Below, in pieces: positions 48,170 to 57,034 of a stretch of DNA of 64,000 bases; positions within the stretch are counted from its first letter, which is position 1; each line of letters opens with the position of its first letter. The position numbers and the translations under genes are program-made. A model generated the notes under the pieces. That model saw nothing but the letters and a program-made list of their open reading frames with translations, was not told where the DNA came from and did not search any database. Source of the stretch: Mycolicibacterium peregrinum (GTDB taxonomy: Bacteria; Actinomycetota; Actinomycetes; Mycobacteriales; Mycobacteriaceae); NCBI RefSeq assembly GCF_001665785.1, contig NZ_LZSO01000013.1:1-64000 (forward strand), written 5' to 3'.

Positions 48170-48778
48170 TCACACGTCCAGGGCACTCAACAGGATTTCG
48201 AGGCCGCGCCGGAACTCCTCATCGGGCCCGATACCGGTGGCCGCCGCCGCGGTCTCCGACAGCAACGGATAGTCGCCCGCCGGCAAACCCGCCAGAGTCT
48301 GGGTCCCGGGGCCGGCCAGGCTTCCCAGTATCTCGATCTCGAGCGCTCCGAAGATGTAGGCGAGCAGGGTCCGGAAGGCGTAGACCCGTCGCTTGCCGTC
48401 ATATCCGGCGGCCGTGAGCACGCCGAGCACCGACTCACCCCAGCACAGCGAGGCGGGCGAGCGGTGCCGATGCGTGAGCATCAGCGGCGCCACCGCCGGA
48501 TGCCGCGCAGTCACCGTCCGTACCCGCTCGGCGAGTTCGGCGAGTTGGTGTCGTGCCGATCCCCGCGGCAACGCGAGATCGACTCCATCGAGCACGAGGT
48601 CCACCACCATCGCCTCGAGCTCGTCCCGATCGGCCACGTACCGATACAGCGACATGGTTCCCATGCCCAACTGACGAGCGACAGCACGCATCGACAGACC
48701 CGCCAGCCCGTCCGTGTCGACGACCTCCAGCGCAGCGGCGGCAACCTGGCGTTGGGTGAGTGAGCGTGGGCGCGGCAT
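48170..48778 (-). CDS. TetR-family transcriptional regulator
   Basis: A 202-residue TetR regulator. The HTH is LTQRQVAAAALEVVDTDG, LSMRAVARQLGMGTMSLYRYV and ADRDELEAMVVD, close to the TetR/TetR_C subgroup. The C-terminal domain (LCWGESVLGVLTAAGYDGKR, AYIFGALEIEILGSLAG) should bind a small ligand. I chose ATG at 48778, as the upstream extension would cross the operator. It is divergent from the peroxiredoxin-like gene at 48854, its probable target. Confidence 0.87.
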   Translation of the reverse strand: MPRPRSLTQRQVAAAALEVVDTDGLAGLSMRAVARQLGMGTMSLYRYVADRDELEAMVVDLVLDGVDLALPRGSARHQLAELAERVRTVTARHPAVAPLMLTHRHRSPASLCWGESVLGVLTAAGYDGKRRVYAFRTLLAYIFGALEIEILGSLAGPGTQTLAGLPAGDYPLLSETAAAATGIGPDEEFRRGLEILLSALDV

Positions 48779-48798
48779 GACGATTGACAGCGTACACC

Positions 48799-48829
48799 GT
48801 ACTCCTATAGCGTCCAACCATAGGCGTAC
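48799..48829. promoter_or_regulatory. TetR operator between regulator and peroxiredoxin genes
   Basis: Arms GTACTCCTAT (48799-48808) and ATAGGCGTAC (48820-48829) match in nine of ten positions with an 11-base spacer. The site sits in the 75-base gap between divergent starts and is flanked by further GCGTACA words (AGCGTACACC at 48789, GCGTACAGC at 48824). Placement would block both promoters. Confidence 0.65.
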
Positions 48830-48853
48830 AGCGCACGCTAACCAGGAGGAGCC

Positions 48854-49414
48854 GTGACCACATCCGCCTCACCCAAGGCCCCCAGATCCATCGGGCGATA
48901 TGAATTCCGCAGTGTCACAGGCGAACACATCCCGGTACCCGACCCGAGCGCTCTGGTCCACCTACAGTTCAGGCGCTTCGCCGGTTGCCCGATCTGCAAT
49001 CTGCACCTGCAGTCCTTCGTCGCCCGGCATGCGGAGATCAACGCCGCCGGCATCCGTGAAGTGGCCTTCTTCCACTCCCCCGCCGCCGAATTGGCCGAGC
49101 ACACAGCGGATCTGCCGTTCGCGACCGTCGCCGACCCGGGCAAGGACATCTACCGACAGTTCGGCGTCGAGTCGAGCCCCCGCGCCCTGCTCGATCCCCG
49201 CAGCTGGCCGGCGATCATCCGGGGCAGTGCCCTGACGCTGCGCGGACGATTCCGCGCCCCCGCCGGCAGACAGGCCGGCGGACGGCTCGGGCTACCCGCG
49301 GATTTCCTGATCGCACCGGACGGCGTGGTGCTCGCGGCAAAATACGGCACTCATGCCGACGATCAATGGTCGGTCGACGAGCTGCTGGCCCGGGCCGCCA
49401 CCGGGCATCGTTGA
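48854..49414 (+). CDS. Peroxiredoxin-like (AhpC/TSA) protein
   Basis: A 186-residue thioredoxin-fold protein. The active-site region is HLQFRRFAGCPICNLHLQSF, a CxxC in the position of the peroxidatic site, and FHSPAAELAEHTADLPFATVADP follows as in the AhpC/TSA peroxiredoxin-like family. Later segments (YRQFGVESSPRALLDP, LPADFLIAPDGVVLAAKYG) complete the fold. It likely reduces peroxides or disulfides. GTG start with AGGAGGAG upstream, an excellent ribosome site. It is divergent from and probably regulated by the TetR gene. Confidence 0.85.
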   Translation: MTTSASPKAPRSIGRYEFRSVTGEHIPVPDPSALVHLQFRRFAGCPICNLHLQSFVARHAEINAAGIREVAFFHSPAAELAEHTADLPFATVADPGKDIYRQFGVESSPRALLDPRSWPAIIRGSALTLRGRFRAPAGRQAGGRLGLPADFLIAPDGVVLAAKYGTHADDQWSVDELLARAATGHR

Positions 49415-49433
49415 CCCCCGGGACCCGACGCGC

Positions 49434-50288
49434 TCAGTCCAGCAGGATGGTGGCGAACGTGCCGACCTGTTCGAAACCGATGCGGGCGTACGTCGCCCGC
49501 GCCACGGTGTTGTAGCTGTTGACGTACAGGCTCGCGATGCGGCCCGAGGCCACCACGGCGGCCGCCAGCGCCGCCGTCCCGGACGTGCCGAGCCCATGCC
49601 CGCGCCACTCCGGATGCACCCACACCCCTTGGATCTGGCCGACCGTGGGCGACTGGGACCCGACCTCCGCCTTGAACACCACCTCGCCGCGCTCGAACCG
49701 GGCCCACGCCCTGCCCGCGGCGATCAGGCTGGCGATGCGACGGCGATAACCACGACCGCCGTCACCCAACCGCGGGTCCACACCGACCTCGCCGATGAAC
49801 ATGTCGATGGCCGCCACCAGGTAGGTGTCGAGTTCCTCCATCCGCACCGGGCGGACCGCCGGGTCGATCGCGCAGAGTGGCATCGAGCTCAACGCCATCA
49901 GCGGCTGCTGCTCGCGGACGTCGCGGGCCGAACCCCACACCGATTCCAGCCGCCGCCACATCGGCATCACCAGCTCGGCGCGGCCGACCACCGACGAGCA
50001 GCGCCGCGCGGTGCTCATCGCCTTGTCCGAGAACGCCTTGAGATCCTCGGTGTCCCCGCGCAGTGGGATCAGATTGGGCCCGGCGTAACACAGCGATTCG
50101 GTGACACCGCGCCGCGTCCACAGCTCCCCGCCGATCGCGCCGTGCTCGACGCCGAACTCGGCGACGCGGGCGGCCACCATGCACGACCCCACCGGGTCCT
50201 CGTCGAACACCTGCAGGCAGGGGGTGGCGTCACGCACCACGGAAACTCGTCGCTCGTCGACGAGTCGAAACAGCGGCGGAGCCGACAT
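49434..50288 (-). CDS. GNAT-family acetyltransferase (Rv2867c-like)
   Basis: A 284-residue protein whose C-terminal half is a GNAT domain with acetyl-CoA loop VHPEWRGHGLGTSGTAALA, followed by VNSYNTVARATYARIGFEQV. The N-terminal 140 residues (DUF4081-like: RDATPCLQVFDEDPVGSCMV, LCYAGPNLIPLRGD) are a separate domain found with such GNATs in actinobacteria. I chose ATG at 50288 because AGAGGG lies eight bases upstream and the length then equals that of Rv2867c. The substrate is unknown. It follows ispG on the same strand. Confidence 0.87.
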   Translation of the reverse strand: MSAPPLFRLVDERRVSVVRDATPCLQVFDEDPVGSCMVAARVAEFGVEHGAIGGELWTRRGVTESLCYAGPNLIPLRGDTEDLKAFSDKAMSTARRCSSVVGRAELVMPMWRRLESVWGSARDVREQQPLMALSSMPLCAIDPAVRPVRMEELDTYLVAAIDMFIGEVGVDPRLGDGGRGYRRRIASLIAAGRAWARFERGEVVFKAEVGSQSPTVGQIQGVWVHPEWRGHGLGTSGTAALAAAVVASGRIASLYVNSYNTVARATYARIGFEQVGTFATILLD

Positions 50289-50343
50289 TGGCGATTCCCT
50301 CTGCTCAAGCCAAGGCTGGGTGACCCCGCTCACAGGGTCGCTA

Positions 50344-51498
50344 TCAGCTTACGGTCACCACAGGCGAACCGCTGGCATCATCTGAACCCGCGGATTCCGC
50401 GAGGCGCATCGCCTCTTCGATCAACGTCTCGACGATCTGCGCCTCAGGCACGGTCTTGATGACCTCGCCCTTGACGAAGATCTGGCCCTTGCCGTTACCG
50501 GAGGCAACGCCCAGATCCGCCTCACGGGCCTCACCAGGACCGTTGACCACACACCCCATCACCGCGACCCGCAACGGGACGTCGAGTCCGTCCAGGCCTG
50601 CGCTCACCGCGTTGGCCAACGTGTACACGTCCACCTGGGCGCGCCCGCAGGACGGGCAGGACACGATCTCCAGGCCACGCGGCCGCAGGTTCAGTGACTC
50701 CAAAATCTGATTGCCGACCTTGACCTCTTCGGCGGGCGGCGCCGACAGGGACACCCGGATGGTGTCGCCGATGCCCTCCGACAGCAACGCGCCGAACGCC
50801 ACCGCGGACTTGATCGTGCCCTGGAACGCCGGGCCGGCCTCGGTGACACCGAGGTGCAGCGGGTAGTCGCACTGGGCGGCAAGTTGGCGGTACGCCTCGA
50901 CCATGATCACGGGGTCGTTGTGCTTGACGCTGATCTTGATGTCGCCGTAGCCGTGCTCCTCGAACAGCGACGCCTCCCACAGCGCGGATTCGACCAGCGC
51001 CTCCGGGGTGGCCTTGCCGTACTTCTGCATCAACCGCGGATCCAGCGAGCCGGCGTTGACGCCGATCCGGATCGGGATGCCCGCTTCACCGGCGGCCTTG
51101 GCCACCTCTTTGACCCGGCCGTCGAACTCCTTGATGTTGCCGGGGTTGACGCGCACGGCGGCACAGCCGGCGTCGATCGCGGCGAAGATGTACTTGGGCT
51201 GGAAGTGGATGTCGGCGATCACCGGGATCTGGCTGTGCCGGGCGATCTCGGCGAGCGCGTCGGCGTCCTCCTGCCGGGGGCAGGCCACCCGCACGATGTC
51301 GCAGCCCGACGCGGTGAGTTCCGCGATCTGCTGCAGCGTCGAGTTGACGTCGTGCGTCTTGGTGGTGCACATGGACTGCACGGCGATCGGGTGCTCGCTG
51401 CCGATGCCGACACCACCCACGTCGAGCTGCCGGGTCTTGCGGCGCGGCGCCAGGGTCGGTGCCGGGGGTGCGGGCATTCCCAAACCGATGGACGTCAT
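50344..51498 (-). CDS. ispG: 4-hydroxy-3-methylbut-2-enyl diphosphate synthase
   Basis: A 384-residue IspG (GcpE), the [4Fe-4S] enzyme converting MEcPP to HMBPP in the methylerythritol phosphate pathway. The N-terminal TIM barrel has [20 protein letters not shown] and [19 protein letters not shown]. The C-terminal cluster ligands lie in [11 protein letters not shown] and [18 protein letters not shown]. Length fits the bacterial two-domain form. The leftward order dxr-rip1-ispG-GNAT is the conserved actinobacterial arrangement that joins two MEP-pathway genes. Confidence 0.97.
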   Translation of the reverse strand: MTSIGLGMPAPPAPTLAPRRKTRQLDVGGVGIGSEHPIAVQSMCTTKTHDVNSTLQQIAELTASGCDIVRVACPRQEDADALAEIARHSQIPVIADIHFQPKYIFAAIDAGCAAVRVNPGNIKEFDGRVKEVAKAAGEAGIPIRIGVNAGSLDPRLMQKYGKATPEALVESALWEASLFEEHGYGDIKISVKHNDPVIMVEAYRQLAAQCDYPLHLGVTEAGPAFQGTIKSAVAFGALLSEGIGDTIRVSLSAPPAEEVKVGNQILESLNLRPRGLEIVSCPSCGRAQVDVYTLANAVSAGLDGLDVPLRVAVMGCVVNGPGEAREADLGVASGNGKGQIFVKGEVIKTVPEAQIVETLIEEAMRLAESAGSDDASGSPVVTVS

Positions 51499-51511
51499 GA
51501 GATGAGATCTC

Positions 51512-52732
51512 CTAGTCGAAGATGCTGAGCGGGTTGACCAGGTCGGCGGTCACGGTCAACAGCATGTAGCTGACCACCACCAGCAACACCACATAGGTGG
51601 CGGGCATGAGTTTGAGGTAATTGACCGGACCTGCGGCGACTTTGCCGCGGGCGGCACGGAACATGTTGCGGATCTTCTCGTACGTCGCGACCGCGATGTG
51701 GCCGCCATCGAACGGTAGCAGCGGCACCAGGTTGATGGCCCCCAGCACAAAGTTCAACTGCGCCAGGAAGAACCAGAACGCCACCCACAGCCCGGCCTCG
51801 ACGGTCTCGCCGCCGATGATGCTCGCGCCGACCACGCTGATCGGGGTTTCCTTGTCGCGCTCGCCGCCACCGATCGCGTGCACCAGCGCACCGATCTTGG
51901 TCGGGATCTTGGCCAGAGACTTACCGAGTTCGACCGCGAGGTCGCCGGTGAACGAGAACGTGGCGGGCACCGCGGTGATCGCGTTGTACTGCGTGGGCGG
52001 CTCACCCCTGGCCTCGCTGACGCCGATGGCGCCGACGGTGGTGGCCTCCTTGGCCTCCGTGCTGGTGAACCGCTTGGTCTGGGTCACGTCGACGACGGTT
52101 GTGATGGTCTGACCGTCGCGCTTGAGTTCGATCGATACCGGACCGTTGAGCTTGCGGATCTCGGTGGCCATCTGCTTGAAGTCCGAGACCGGAGTGTCGC
52201 CGACCTTGACGATCTCGTCGCCGGCCTGGATACCGGCCAGCGCCGCTGGGCCGGGCCCGGTGCACTCACCCATCTTGTCGAGGCTCACTTGTGCTGCCAC
52301 ACAACCGGTTTCGCCGACCTTTGCGGTCATGGGCTGATTGATGTTGGGCAGGCCCCACATGATCGCGACGGCGTAGAGGAGCACGAACCCGATGATGAAG
52401 TTCATCGCGGGGCCGGCGAACAACACCGCGACGCGCTTCCACACCTTCTGCTTGTACATCGCGTACGGCCGGTCTTCGGGTGCGATCTCGTCGACCGACG
52501 TCATGCCGGCGATGTCGCAGAATCCACCGAGCGGGATGGCCTTGAGGCCGTACTCGGTCTCCCCCAACTTGTTGGGGCGGCGCGTCGACCACAGCGTCGG
52601 GCCGAAGCCCACGAAGTAGCGCCGCACCTTCATGCCGGTGGCGCGGGCCACCCACATGTGCCCGCATTCGTGCAGGGCCACCGATACCAGGATGGCCAGC
52701 GCGAACAGCGCGATGCCGATGACGAACATCAT
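51512..52732 (-). CDS. rip1: Site-2 intramembrane metalloprotease Rip1 (RseP-like)
   Basis: A 406-residue zinc protease embedded in the membrane. The active-site HExxH is [15 protein letters not shown] in the first transmembrane segment, and the second signature [16 protein letters not shown] lies near the C-terminus. A PDZ domain sits between them ([20 protein letters not shown]). Mycobacterial Rip1 cleaves several anti-sigma factors after a first cut and also affects envelope lipids. Start is the first of two adjacent ATG codons at 52732, overlapping the dxr stop. A final helix precedes the C-terminal NPLSIFD. Confidence 0.95.
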   Translation of the reverse strand: MMFVIGIALFALAILVSVALHECGHMWVARATGMKVRRYFVGFGPTLWSTRRPNKLGETEYGLKAIPLGGFCDIAGMTSVDEIAPEDRPYAMYKQKVWKRVAVLFAGPAMNFIIGFVLLYAVAIMWGLPNINQPMTAKVGETGCVAAQVSLDKMGECTGPGPAALAGIQAGDEIVKVGDTPVSDFKQMATEIRKLNGPVSIELKRDGQTITTVVDVTQTKRFTSTEAKEATTVGAIGVSEARGEPPTQYNAITAVPATFSFTGDLAVELGKSLAKIPTKIGALVHAIGGGERDKETPISVVGASIIGGETVEAGLWVAFWFFLAQLNFVLGAINLVPLLPFDGGHIAVATYEKIRNMFRAARGKVAAGPVNYLKLMPATYVVLLVVVSYMLLTVTADLVNPLSIFD

Positions 52733-53922
52733 TTGGTGACGAGCCCTTTTCTCGTGGATTTCTCCGCAGCGCTTCCCTCAACGGCACGCCGGGCTCGGTC
52801 CTTCGCCCACCGCTGCGCGTCGAGTACTTCTTCCACGGTAGCGGGTTCGGCAGCCCACTGGTCGGCAGCGTGCAACACGTCACCGACGGTGTCGACGATC
52901 GCCGGAAACGGGATCCGCCCCTGAAGGAAGGCTTCTGCCGCTTCTTCATTGGCCGCGTTGTAGACCGCGGTGAGGCAGCCGCCGCGCGTTCCGGCCGCCC
53001 GCGCCAGATTCACCGCGGGGAACACCTCGTTGTCCAGCGGCAGGAATTCCCAGGTCGAGGCGGTGGTGAAGTCACAGGCCAGGGCCGCGCCGGCGACCCG
53101 TTCGGGCCACCCCAGAGCCAGCGCGATCGGCAGTTTCATGTCCGGCGGGCTGGCCTGGGCCAGTGTCGAGCCGTCGGTGAAGGTGGCCATCGAGTGCACG
53201 ATCGACTGCGGATGCACCACGACCTCGATGCGCTCGTAGTCGATGCCGAACAGGAGATGGGTCTCGATCAACTCAAGACCCTTGTTGACCAGGGTCGCCG
53301 AGTTCAGCGTGTTCATCGGGCCCATGGACCAGGTCGGATGCTTACCGGCCTGCTCCGGGGTGACCGATTCCAGGTCAGCGGCCGACCATCCGAGGAACGG
53401 ACCGCCCGACGCGGTGAGCACGATCTTGGCGACCTCGTCGGCGGTGCCGCCCCGCAGGCACTGGGCCATCGCGGAGTGTTCGGAGTCCACCGGGACGATC
53501 TGACCGGGTGCGGCCGCTTTGAGCACCAGGGGGCCTCCCGCGACCAGTGACTCCTTGTTGGCCAGGGCCAGCCGTGCGCCGGTGGCCAGGGCGGCCAGCG
53601 TCGGCGCCAGCCCCAATGCCCCGACGAGCGCGTTGAGCACCACATCGGCTTCGGTGTTCTCGACCAGGCGGGTTGCCGCGTCAGGCCCGGCGTAGGTCAC
53701 GTCGCCGACCTTCTCCGCGCCGGCCGCGTCGGCCACCGCGATGTTGGTGACGCCGGTCGCGGCGCGCTGGGCGGCGAGCAGGTCGGGGTTGCCCCCACCG
53801 GCAGCCAGGCCGACGACCTCGAACCGATCCGGATTGGCTGCGATGACGTCGAGCGCCTGCGTGCCGATGGATCCGGTGCTTCCGAGGATCAGCACGCGCT
53901 GCCGCGCCGGGGAATCGCTCAC
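52729..53922 (-). CDS. dxr: 1-deoxy-D-xylulose 5-phosphate reductoisomerase
   Basis: A 397-residue Dxr (IspC), NADPH-dependent, catalysing the first committed step of the MEP isoprenoid pathway; it is the fosmidomycin target. The NADPH-binding motif is [46 protein letters not shown] and the flexible-loop segment NPLD-equivalent region with [19 protein letters not shown] follow. The C-terminal domain includes [14 protein letters not shown] and [18 protein letters not shown]. It is the first gene of the dxr-rip1-ispG group, translationally coupled to rip1. Confidence 0.96.
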   Translation of the reverse strand: MSDSPARQRVLILGSTGSIGTQALDVIAANPDRFEVVGLAAGGGNPDLLAAQRAATGVTNIAVADAAGAEKVGDVTYAGPDAATRLVENTEADVVLNALVGALGLAPTLAALATGARLALANKESLVAGGPLVLKAAAPGQIVPVDSEHSAMAQCLRGGTADEVAKIVLTASGGPFLGWSAADLESVTPEQAGKHPTWSMGPMNTLNSATLVNKGLELIETHLLFGIDYERIEVVVHPQSIVHSMATFTDGSTLAQASPPDMKLPIALALGWPERVAGAALACDFTTASTWEFLPLDNEVFPAVNLARAAGTRGGCLTAVYNAANEEAAEAFLQGRIPFPAIVDTVGDVLHAADQWAAEPATVEEVLDAQRWAKDRARRAVEGSAAEKSTRKGLVTK

Positions 53923-53955
53923 CAGACCATTGTGCCGCGCTGTGACCGACGTCCC

Positions 53956-54801
53956 CTAATGCGTCCGGGCCGACGGGTCGGCGGTGGCCTCGATCTTGAG
54001 CACCAAACCGTCGCGGATGGTCAGCACCACGACGGCGAACAGCCGGCGCCGGTCGTAGGCCAGCAGCACCGGCTCGGCCGCGCACACCACCGTCGCCCCC
54101 GGCCCGAGGTAGCGGAGCAGGTTTGTCGCGACGTCCTGGCGGCCGTGGTTGACCTGGCGCAGGACCGGGTCGGTGAGCACCGTGCCGACCCCCCAGACAC
54201 TCGGGTCCAGCACCGAGGCCAACGCCGCCACGTCGCCGTTGGCGCACGCGGTGATGAACGCCTCGGTGACGTGTCGGTGCTCGTCGGCGCTGACCTCATC
54301 CAGTGTCGGCGCGGCGCCGGTCACCTTCGTCCGGGCGCGGCGCGCCAGCTGGCGGCAGGTTCCGACCGGGCGCCCCACGGTGTCGGCGATGTCGTCGAAC
54401 GGGATCCGGAAGATGTCGTGCAGTACGAATGCGACGCGCTCGCCGGGACTGAGCCTGGTGAGCACCGCCAGCAGCGCCGAGCCGACCTGGTCGTCGAGCG
54501 TGACGCGGTCCGCCGGGTCGGAGCCGACGGCCGCGGTGGTGTCCAGTGCCGCCGAGCCGTCGGGACGTTCGAATCGGGCCCGGGCCGACCGCAGGAGGTC
54601 CAGGGACAGCCGGCCCGCCACCACGGTCAACCAGGCGCGGACATCATCGAGATGTTCCTGGTCGGCACGGGCCAGCCGCAGAAACGCTTCCTGCGCGACG
54701 TCCTCCGCGTCGCCGATGTCGCCCAGCATGCGGTAGGCGAGGTTGACCAGATAGGGGTGGTGGTCACGCCACGCCGCCTCGAGACCGGCAGATCCGTTCA
54801 T
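53956..54801 (-). CDS. ECF sigma factor with SnoaL-like C-terminal domain
   Basis: A 281-residue extracytoplasmic-function sigma factor. Sigma-2 is seen in HHPYLVNLAYRMLGDIGDAE and DVAQEAFLRLAR. Sigma-4 is in LTRLSPGERVAFVLHDIFRI and PFDDIADTVGRPVGTCRQLA. A C-terminal SnoaL/NTF2-like domain of about 110 residues follows (EAFITACANGDVAALASVLD...), as in SigI/SigJ and ECF41-type factors that lack a separate anti-sigma. The ECF41 hallmark NPDKL is not visible, so I would not assign that group. It is divergent from the NmrA gene. Matching promoter boxes suggest it activates both itself and that operon, probably from near-leaderless transcripts. Confidence 0.88.
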   Translation of the reverse strand: MNGSAGLEAAWRDHHPYLVNLAYRMLGDIGDAEDVAQEAFLRLARADQEHLDDVRAWLTVVAGRLSLDLLRSARARFERPDGSAALDTTAAVGSDPADRVTLDDQVGSALLAVLTRLSPGERVAFVLHDIFRIPFDDIADTVGRPVGTCRQLARRARTKVTGAAPTLDEVSADEHRHVTEAFITACANGDVAALASVLDPSVWGVGTVLTDPVLRQVNHGRQDVATNLLRYLGPGATVVCAAEPVLLAYDRRRLFAVVVLTIRDGLVLKIEATADPSARTH

Positions 54802-54809
54802 GTGTCTAC

Positions 54810-54885
54810 GACGAATCCGCGGCCCGAAAAGTTACTCGTGGCCTTGATCGGTGACCGCTGTAACTTTTCGGACGCCCGCCCCGTC
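54810..54885. promoter_or_regulatory. Mirror-image ECF promoters
   Basis: The 93-base gap holds a perfect 12-bp inverted repeat, CCGAAAAGTTAC (54824-54835) and GTAACTTTTCGG (54860-54871). Read outward, each strand shows GTAAC then exactly 17 bases then CGTC. On plus these are 54860-54864 and 54882-54885. On minus they are 54835-54831 and 54813-54810. This matches the -35/-10 layout of ECF promoters. The -10 boxes are only 8-9 bases from each start codon, so both mRNAs would be nearly leaderless. Confidence 0.75.
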
Positions 54886-54894
54886 CTTGATCGC

Positions 54895-55737
54895 ATGAAC
54901 ACAATTCTCGTCACGGGCGCAACCGGCAATGTCGGCCGCCCACTCGTCACCGAACTCGTCCGTGCCGGTGCCCGCGTGCGCGCTGTCACCCGCAATCCAC
55001 AGTCGTCAGAGTTCCCGCCCGGCGTCGAACCGGTCCCGTCCGCCGCCGACGGCGTGGCCGGCGCGTCGGCGGTATTCCTCAATTCCCGGGCGCTGGGGCA
55101 GGATCTGACCGCGACAGTCGAACTGGCCCGTACCTCCGGGGTGCAACGCCTGGTCGCGTTGTCTGCGATCAACGCCGATGACGACGACGCCCGGCAACCG
55201 TCACGTGTGCGCGGGGACCGCAACCGCGAAGTCGAGGAGCTGGCCGTGGCCTCCGGTCTGGAGTGGGTCAGCCTGCGCCCCACGGTGTTCGCCTCCAACT
55301 TCGCCGGCATGTGGTCGACGCAGATCCGGGCCGGCGATGTGGTGAGCGGACCGTATGCCGGCGCTTCTACCGCGGTGATCGTCGATGCTGACATCTCGGC
55401 CGTCGCCGCCGTTGCCCTGCTCACCGATGACCTTGTGGGACAGCGCATTCCGCTGACCGGACCGCAGGCGCTGACCAACACCGAAATGGTGGCCACGATC
55501 GGGCGCGTACTGGACCGGCAGCTGCGCTATCACGAGGTGCCCACCGAGGTGGTGCGGCAGCGGTTCGTCGATCTGGGTTTTCCGGCCGCGTTCGCCGACG
55601 CCTACATGGGCCTGTTGGCCGACACGGTCGAACGGCCGGCACTGGTCACCCACGAGGTGGACAAGATTCTCGGTCGGCCGGCCGCGCAGTTCGCCGACTG
55701 GGTGGCCGACCACCGCGAGCTTTTCGCCAATAGCTGA
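54895..55737 (+). CDS. NmrA/SDR-a-type NAD(P)-binding oxidoreductase
   Basis: A 280-residue atypical SDR of the NmrA-like family. The Rossmann loop is ILVTGATGNVGRPLVTELVRAG at the extreme N-terminus, followed by VRAVTRNPQS and VEPVPSAADGVAGASAVFL. WVSLRPTVFASNFAGMW and LTNTEMVATIGRVLDRQLRY are typical of the NAD(P)H azoreductase/NmrA group. These act as redox sensors or quinone/azo reductases. Start ATG at 54895 directly follows the predicted ECF promoter and has no ribosome site, as expected for a leaderless message. The deazaflavin gene follows 12 bases later. Confidence 0.85.
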   Translation: MNTILVTGATGNVGRPLVTELVRAGARVRAVTRNPQSSEFPPGVEPVPSAADGVAGASAVFLNSRALGQDLTATVELARTSGVQRLVALSAINADDDDARQPSRVRGDRNREVEELAVASGLEWVSLRPTVFASNFAGMWSTQIRAGDVVSGPYAGASTAVIVDADISAVAAVALLTDDLVGQRIPLTGPQALTNTEMVATIGRVLDRQLRYHEVPTEVVRQRFVDLGFPAAFADAYMGLLADTVERPALVTHEVDKILGRPAAQFADWVADHRELFANS

Positions 55738-55749
55738 GGAGGACAAGAC

Positions 55750-56202
55750 ATGTCGGAACACACAACCGAGCCACGCCCACCGCGCTGGCTCAAGCCGATG
55801 AACAGGGTGATGATGGCGGTGCAGAGCCTGGGTATCCCGACCGGGCCCGCGATGGTGCTCACCGTTCCGGGCCGCAGGACCGGTAAACCCCGCAGCACTC
55901 CGATGACGCCGTTCGACCACGACGGCGGGCTCTACACCGTGGCGGGCTACCCCGGCTCGGACTGGGCGGCCAATGCGCGTGCCGCCCGTACCGGAACCCT
56001 GACCCGGGGCCGACGGTCCCGGCTGGTCAGGATTGTCGAACTCACGCCGGAACAGTCGCGTCCGGTGCTGCGAGCGTTCGCGGTCAAGGTTCCGGTCGGT
56101 GTCGGCTTCGCCAAGCGCAGCGGCCTGGTGGTCGACGGCACACCCGACGAGTTCGAGGCACTGGCAGGACGTTTGACGGTGTTTCGGTTCGATCCGGCCT
56201 AG
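55750..56202 (+). CDS. Deazaflavin (F420)-dependent nitroreductase-family protein
   Basis: A 150-residue protein of the Ddn/FDOR-A split-barrel family. TGPAMVLTVPGRRTGKPRST is the segment that usually contacts F420 or substrate, and GLYTVAGYPGSDWAANARAA is highly typical. Members reduce quinones, nitroimidazoles or other hydrophobic acceptors at the membrane with F420H2. GGAGGAC precedes the ATG. Co-transcribed with the NmrA gene under probable ECF control, which hints at oxidative or electrophile stress. Its stop overlaps the convergent DUF4097 stop by four bases. Confidence 0.87.
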   Translation: MSEHTTEPRPPRWLKPMNRVMMAVQSLGIPTGPAMVLTVPGRRTGKPRSTPMTPFDHDGGLYTVAGYPGSDWAANARAARTGTLTRGRRSRLVRIVELTPEQSRPVLRAFAVKVPVGVGFAKRSGLVVDGTPDEFEALAGRLTVFRFDPA

Positions 56203-57014
56203 TCGAGGCGGGTGGCGACCGGACCGACGGCACGGCGGACCGAGATGTCTCCGGATCCGGTGCGGGCCTGGAGTCTGAATGTCTCGTCGCCGTCGGCCGG
56301 TCCGCCCGAGGACTGCAACCCGTTGTCGACGGTGCCGGAGTGGGTCTTCAGTTCGAGCCGCGCGGCGGTGCCCTCCGGAATGCCGACTTCAACCTCGCCG
56401 CTGCCGGTTTGCGCGCTCAGCGCACCGCTGACGGCTACGGCGATGGTGACAGAACCCGAGGCGGTTTGATGCCTGGCGTGACCGCGCAGCGTTCCGACGA
56501 CGAGGCTGCCGCTGGCTGCCTGGAACTTCACATCGCCGTCCACGCGATCGATCTGCACGTCGCCGGATGCGGTGGCGATCCGCGCGTTGCCCGTCAGATC
56601 GCCGATGGTGATATCACCGGAGGCGCTGTCCGCCTTGATGTTTCCCGCCACACCGGCCACCCGCATCGCGCCGCTTGCCGTGGCGAGGCGGCAGTCCGAG
56701 TACCCGCCGTCGGCGTCGATGTCGGCCGAGGCGGAGGACAGGTTCAGTCGCGAGCCGGCCGGCAGGGCGATGTCCACGCGGACCGCTCCCCCGCGCCCCA
56801 TCGACAGGACCTTCCTGCCTGCGGTCACCACGAGGGTGCCATCGTGAAAATCGATCCGGGCCTGCTCGGCCGCGCGCACATCGGAGGTGCGTTCGGGATC
56901 CCGCGGTTTGATGTCGACGACGGTGTCGTCGCGGTCGGTGGCTGTCAGACGCACCGCGCCGGCAACGACTTCGACGACGGCCGTGATGGGTTCGGCGGTG
57001 TGGAACTTGGGCAT
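56199..57014 (-). CDS. DUF4097 beta-strand-repeat protein
   Basis: A 271-residue DUF4097-family protein built from short beta repeats of the form SASGDI/TASGDV. Examples are SSASADIDADGGYSD, KADSASGDITIGDLTG, RIATASGDVQIDRVDG and RTGSGDISVRRAVG. They likely form a right-handed beta-solenoid. No signal peptide is visible, so it appears cytoplasmic. The function of the family is unknown. It follows the ribbon-helix-helix gene by 20 bases on the same strand, so the two are probably one operon. Confidence 0.83.
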   Translation of the reverse strand: MPKFHTAEPITAVVEVVAGAVRLTATDRDDTVVDIKPRDPERTSDVRAAEQARIDFHDGTLVVTAGRKVLSMGRGGAVRVDIALPAGSRLNLSSASADIDADGGYSDCRLATASGAMRVAGVAGNIKADSASGDITIGDLTGNARIATASGDVQIDRVDGDVKFQAASGSLVVGTLRGHARHQTASGSVTIAVAVSGALSAQTGSGEVEVGIPEGTAARLELKTHSGTVDNGLQSSGGPADGDETFRLQARTGSGDISVRRAVGPVATRLD

Positions 57015-57034
57015 CGGTTTCTCCTGTCGATCGG

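Noticed and set aside
53932..54894. Upstream extension of the NmrA frame to 53932
   Set aside because: The open frame runs antisense through the ECF sigma gene. The true protein starts at 54895, where the Rossmann motif begins and the ECF promoter ends.
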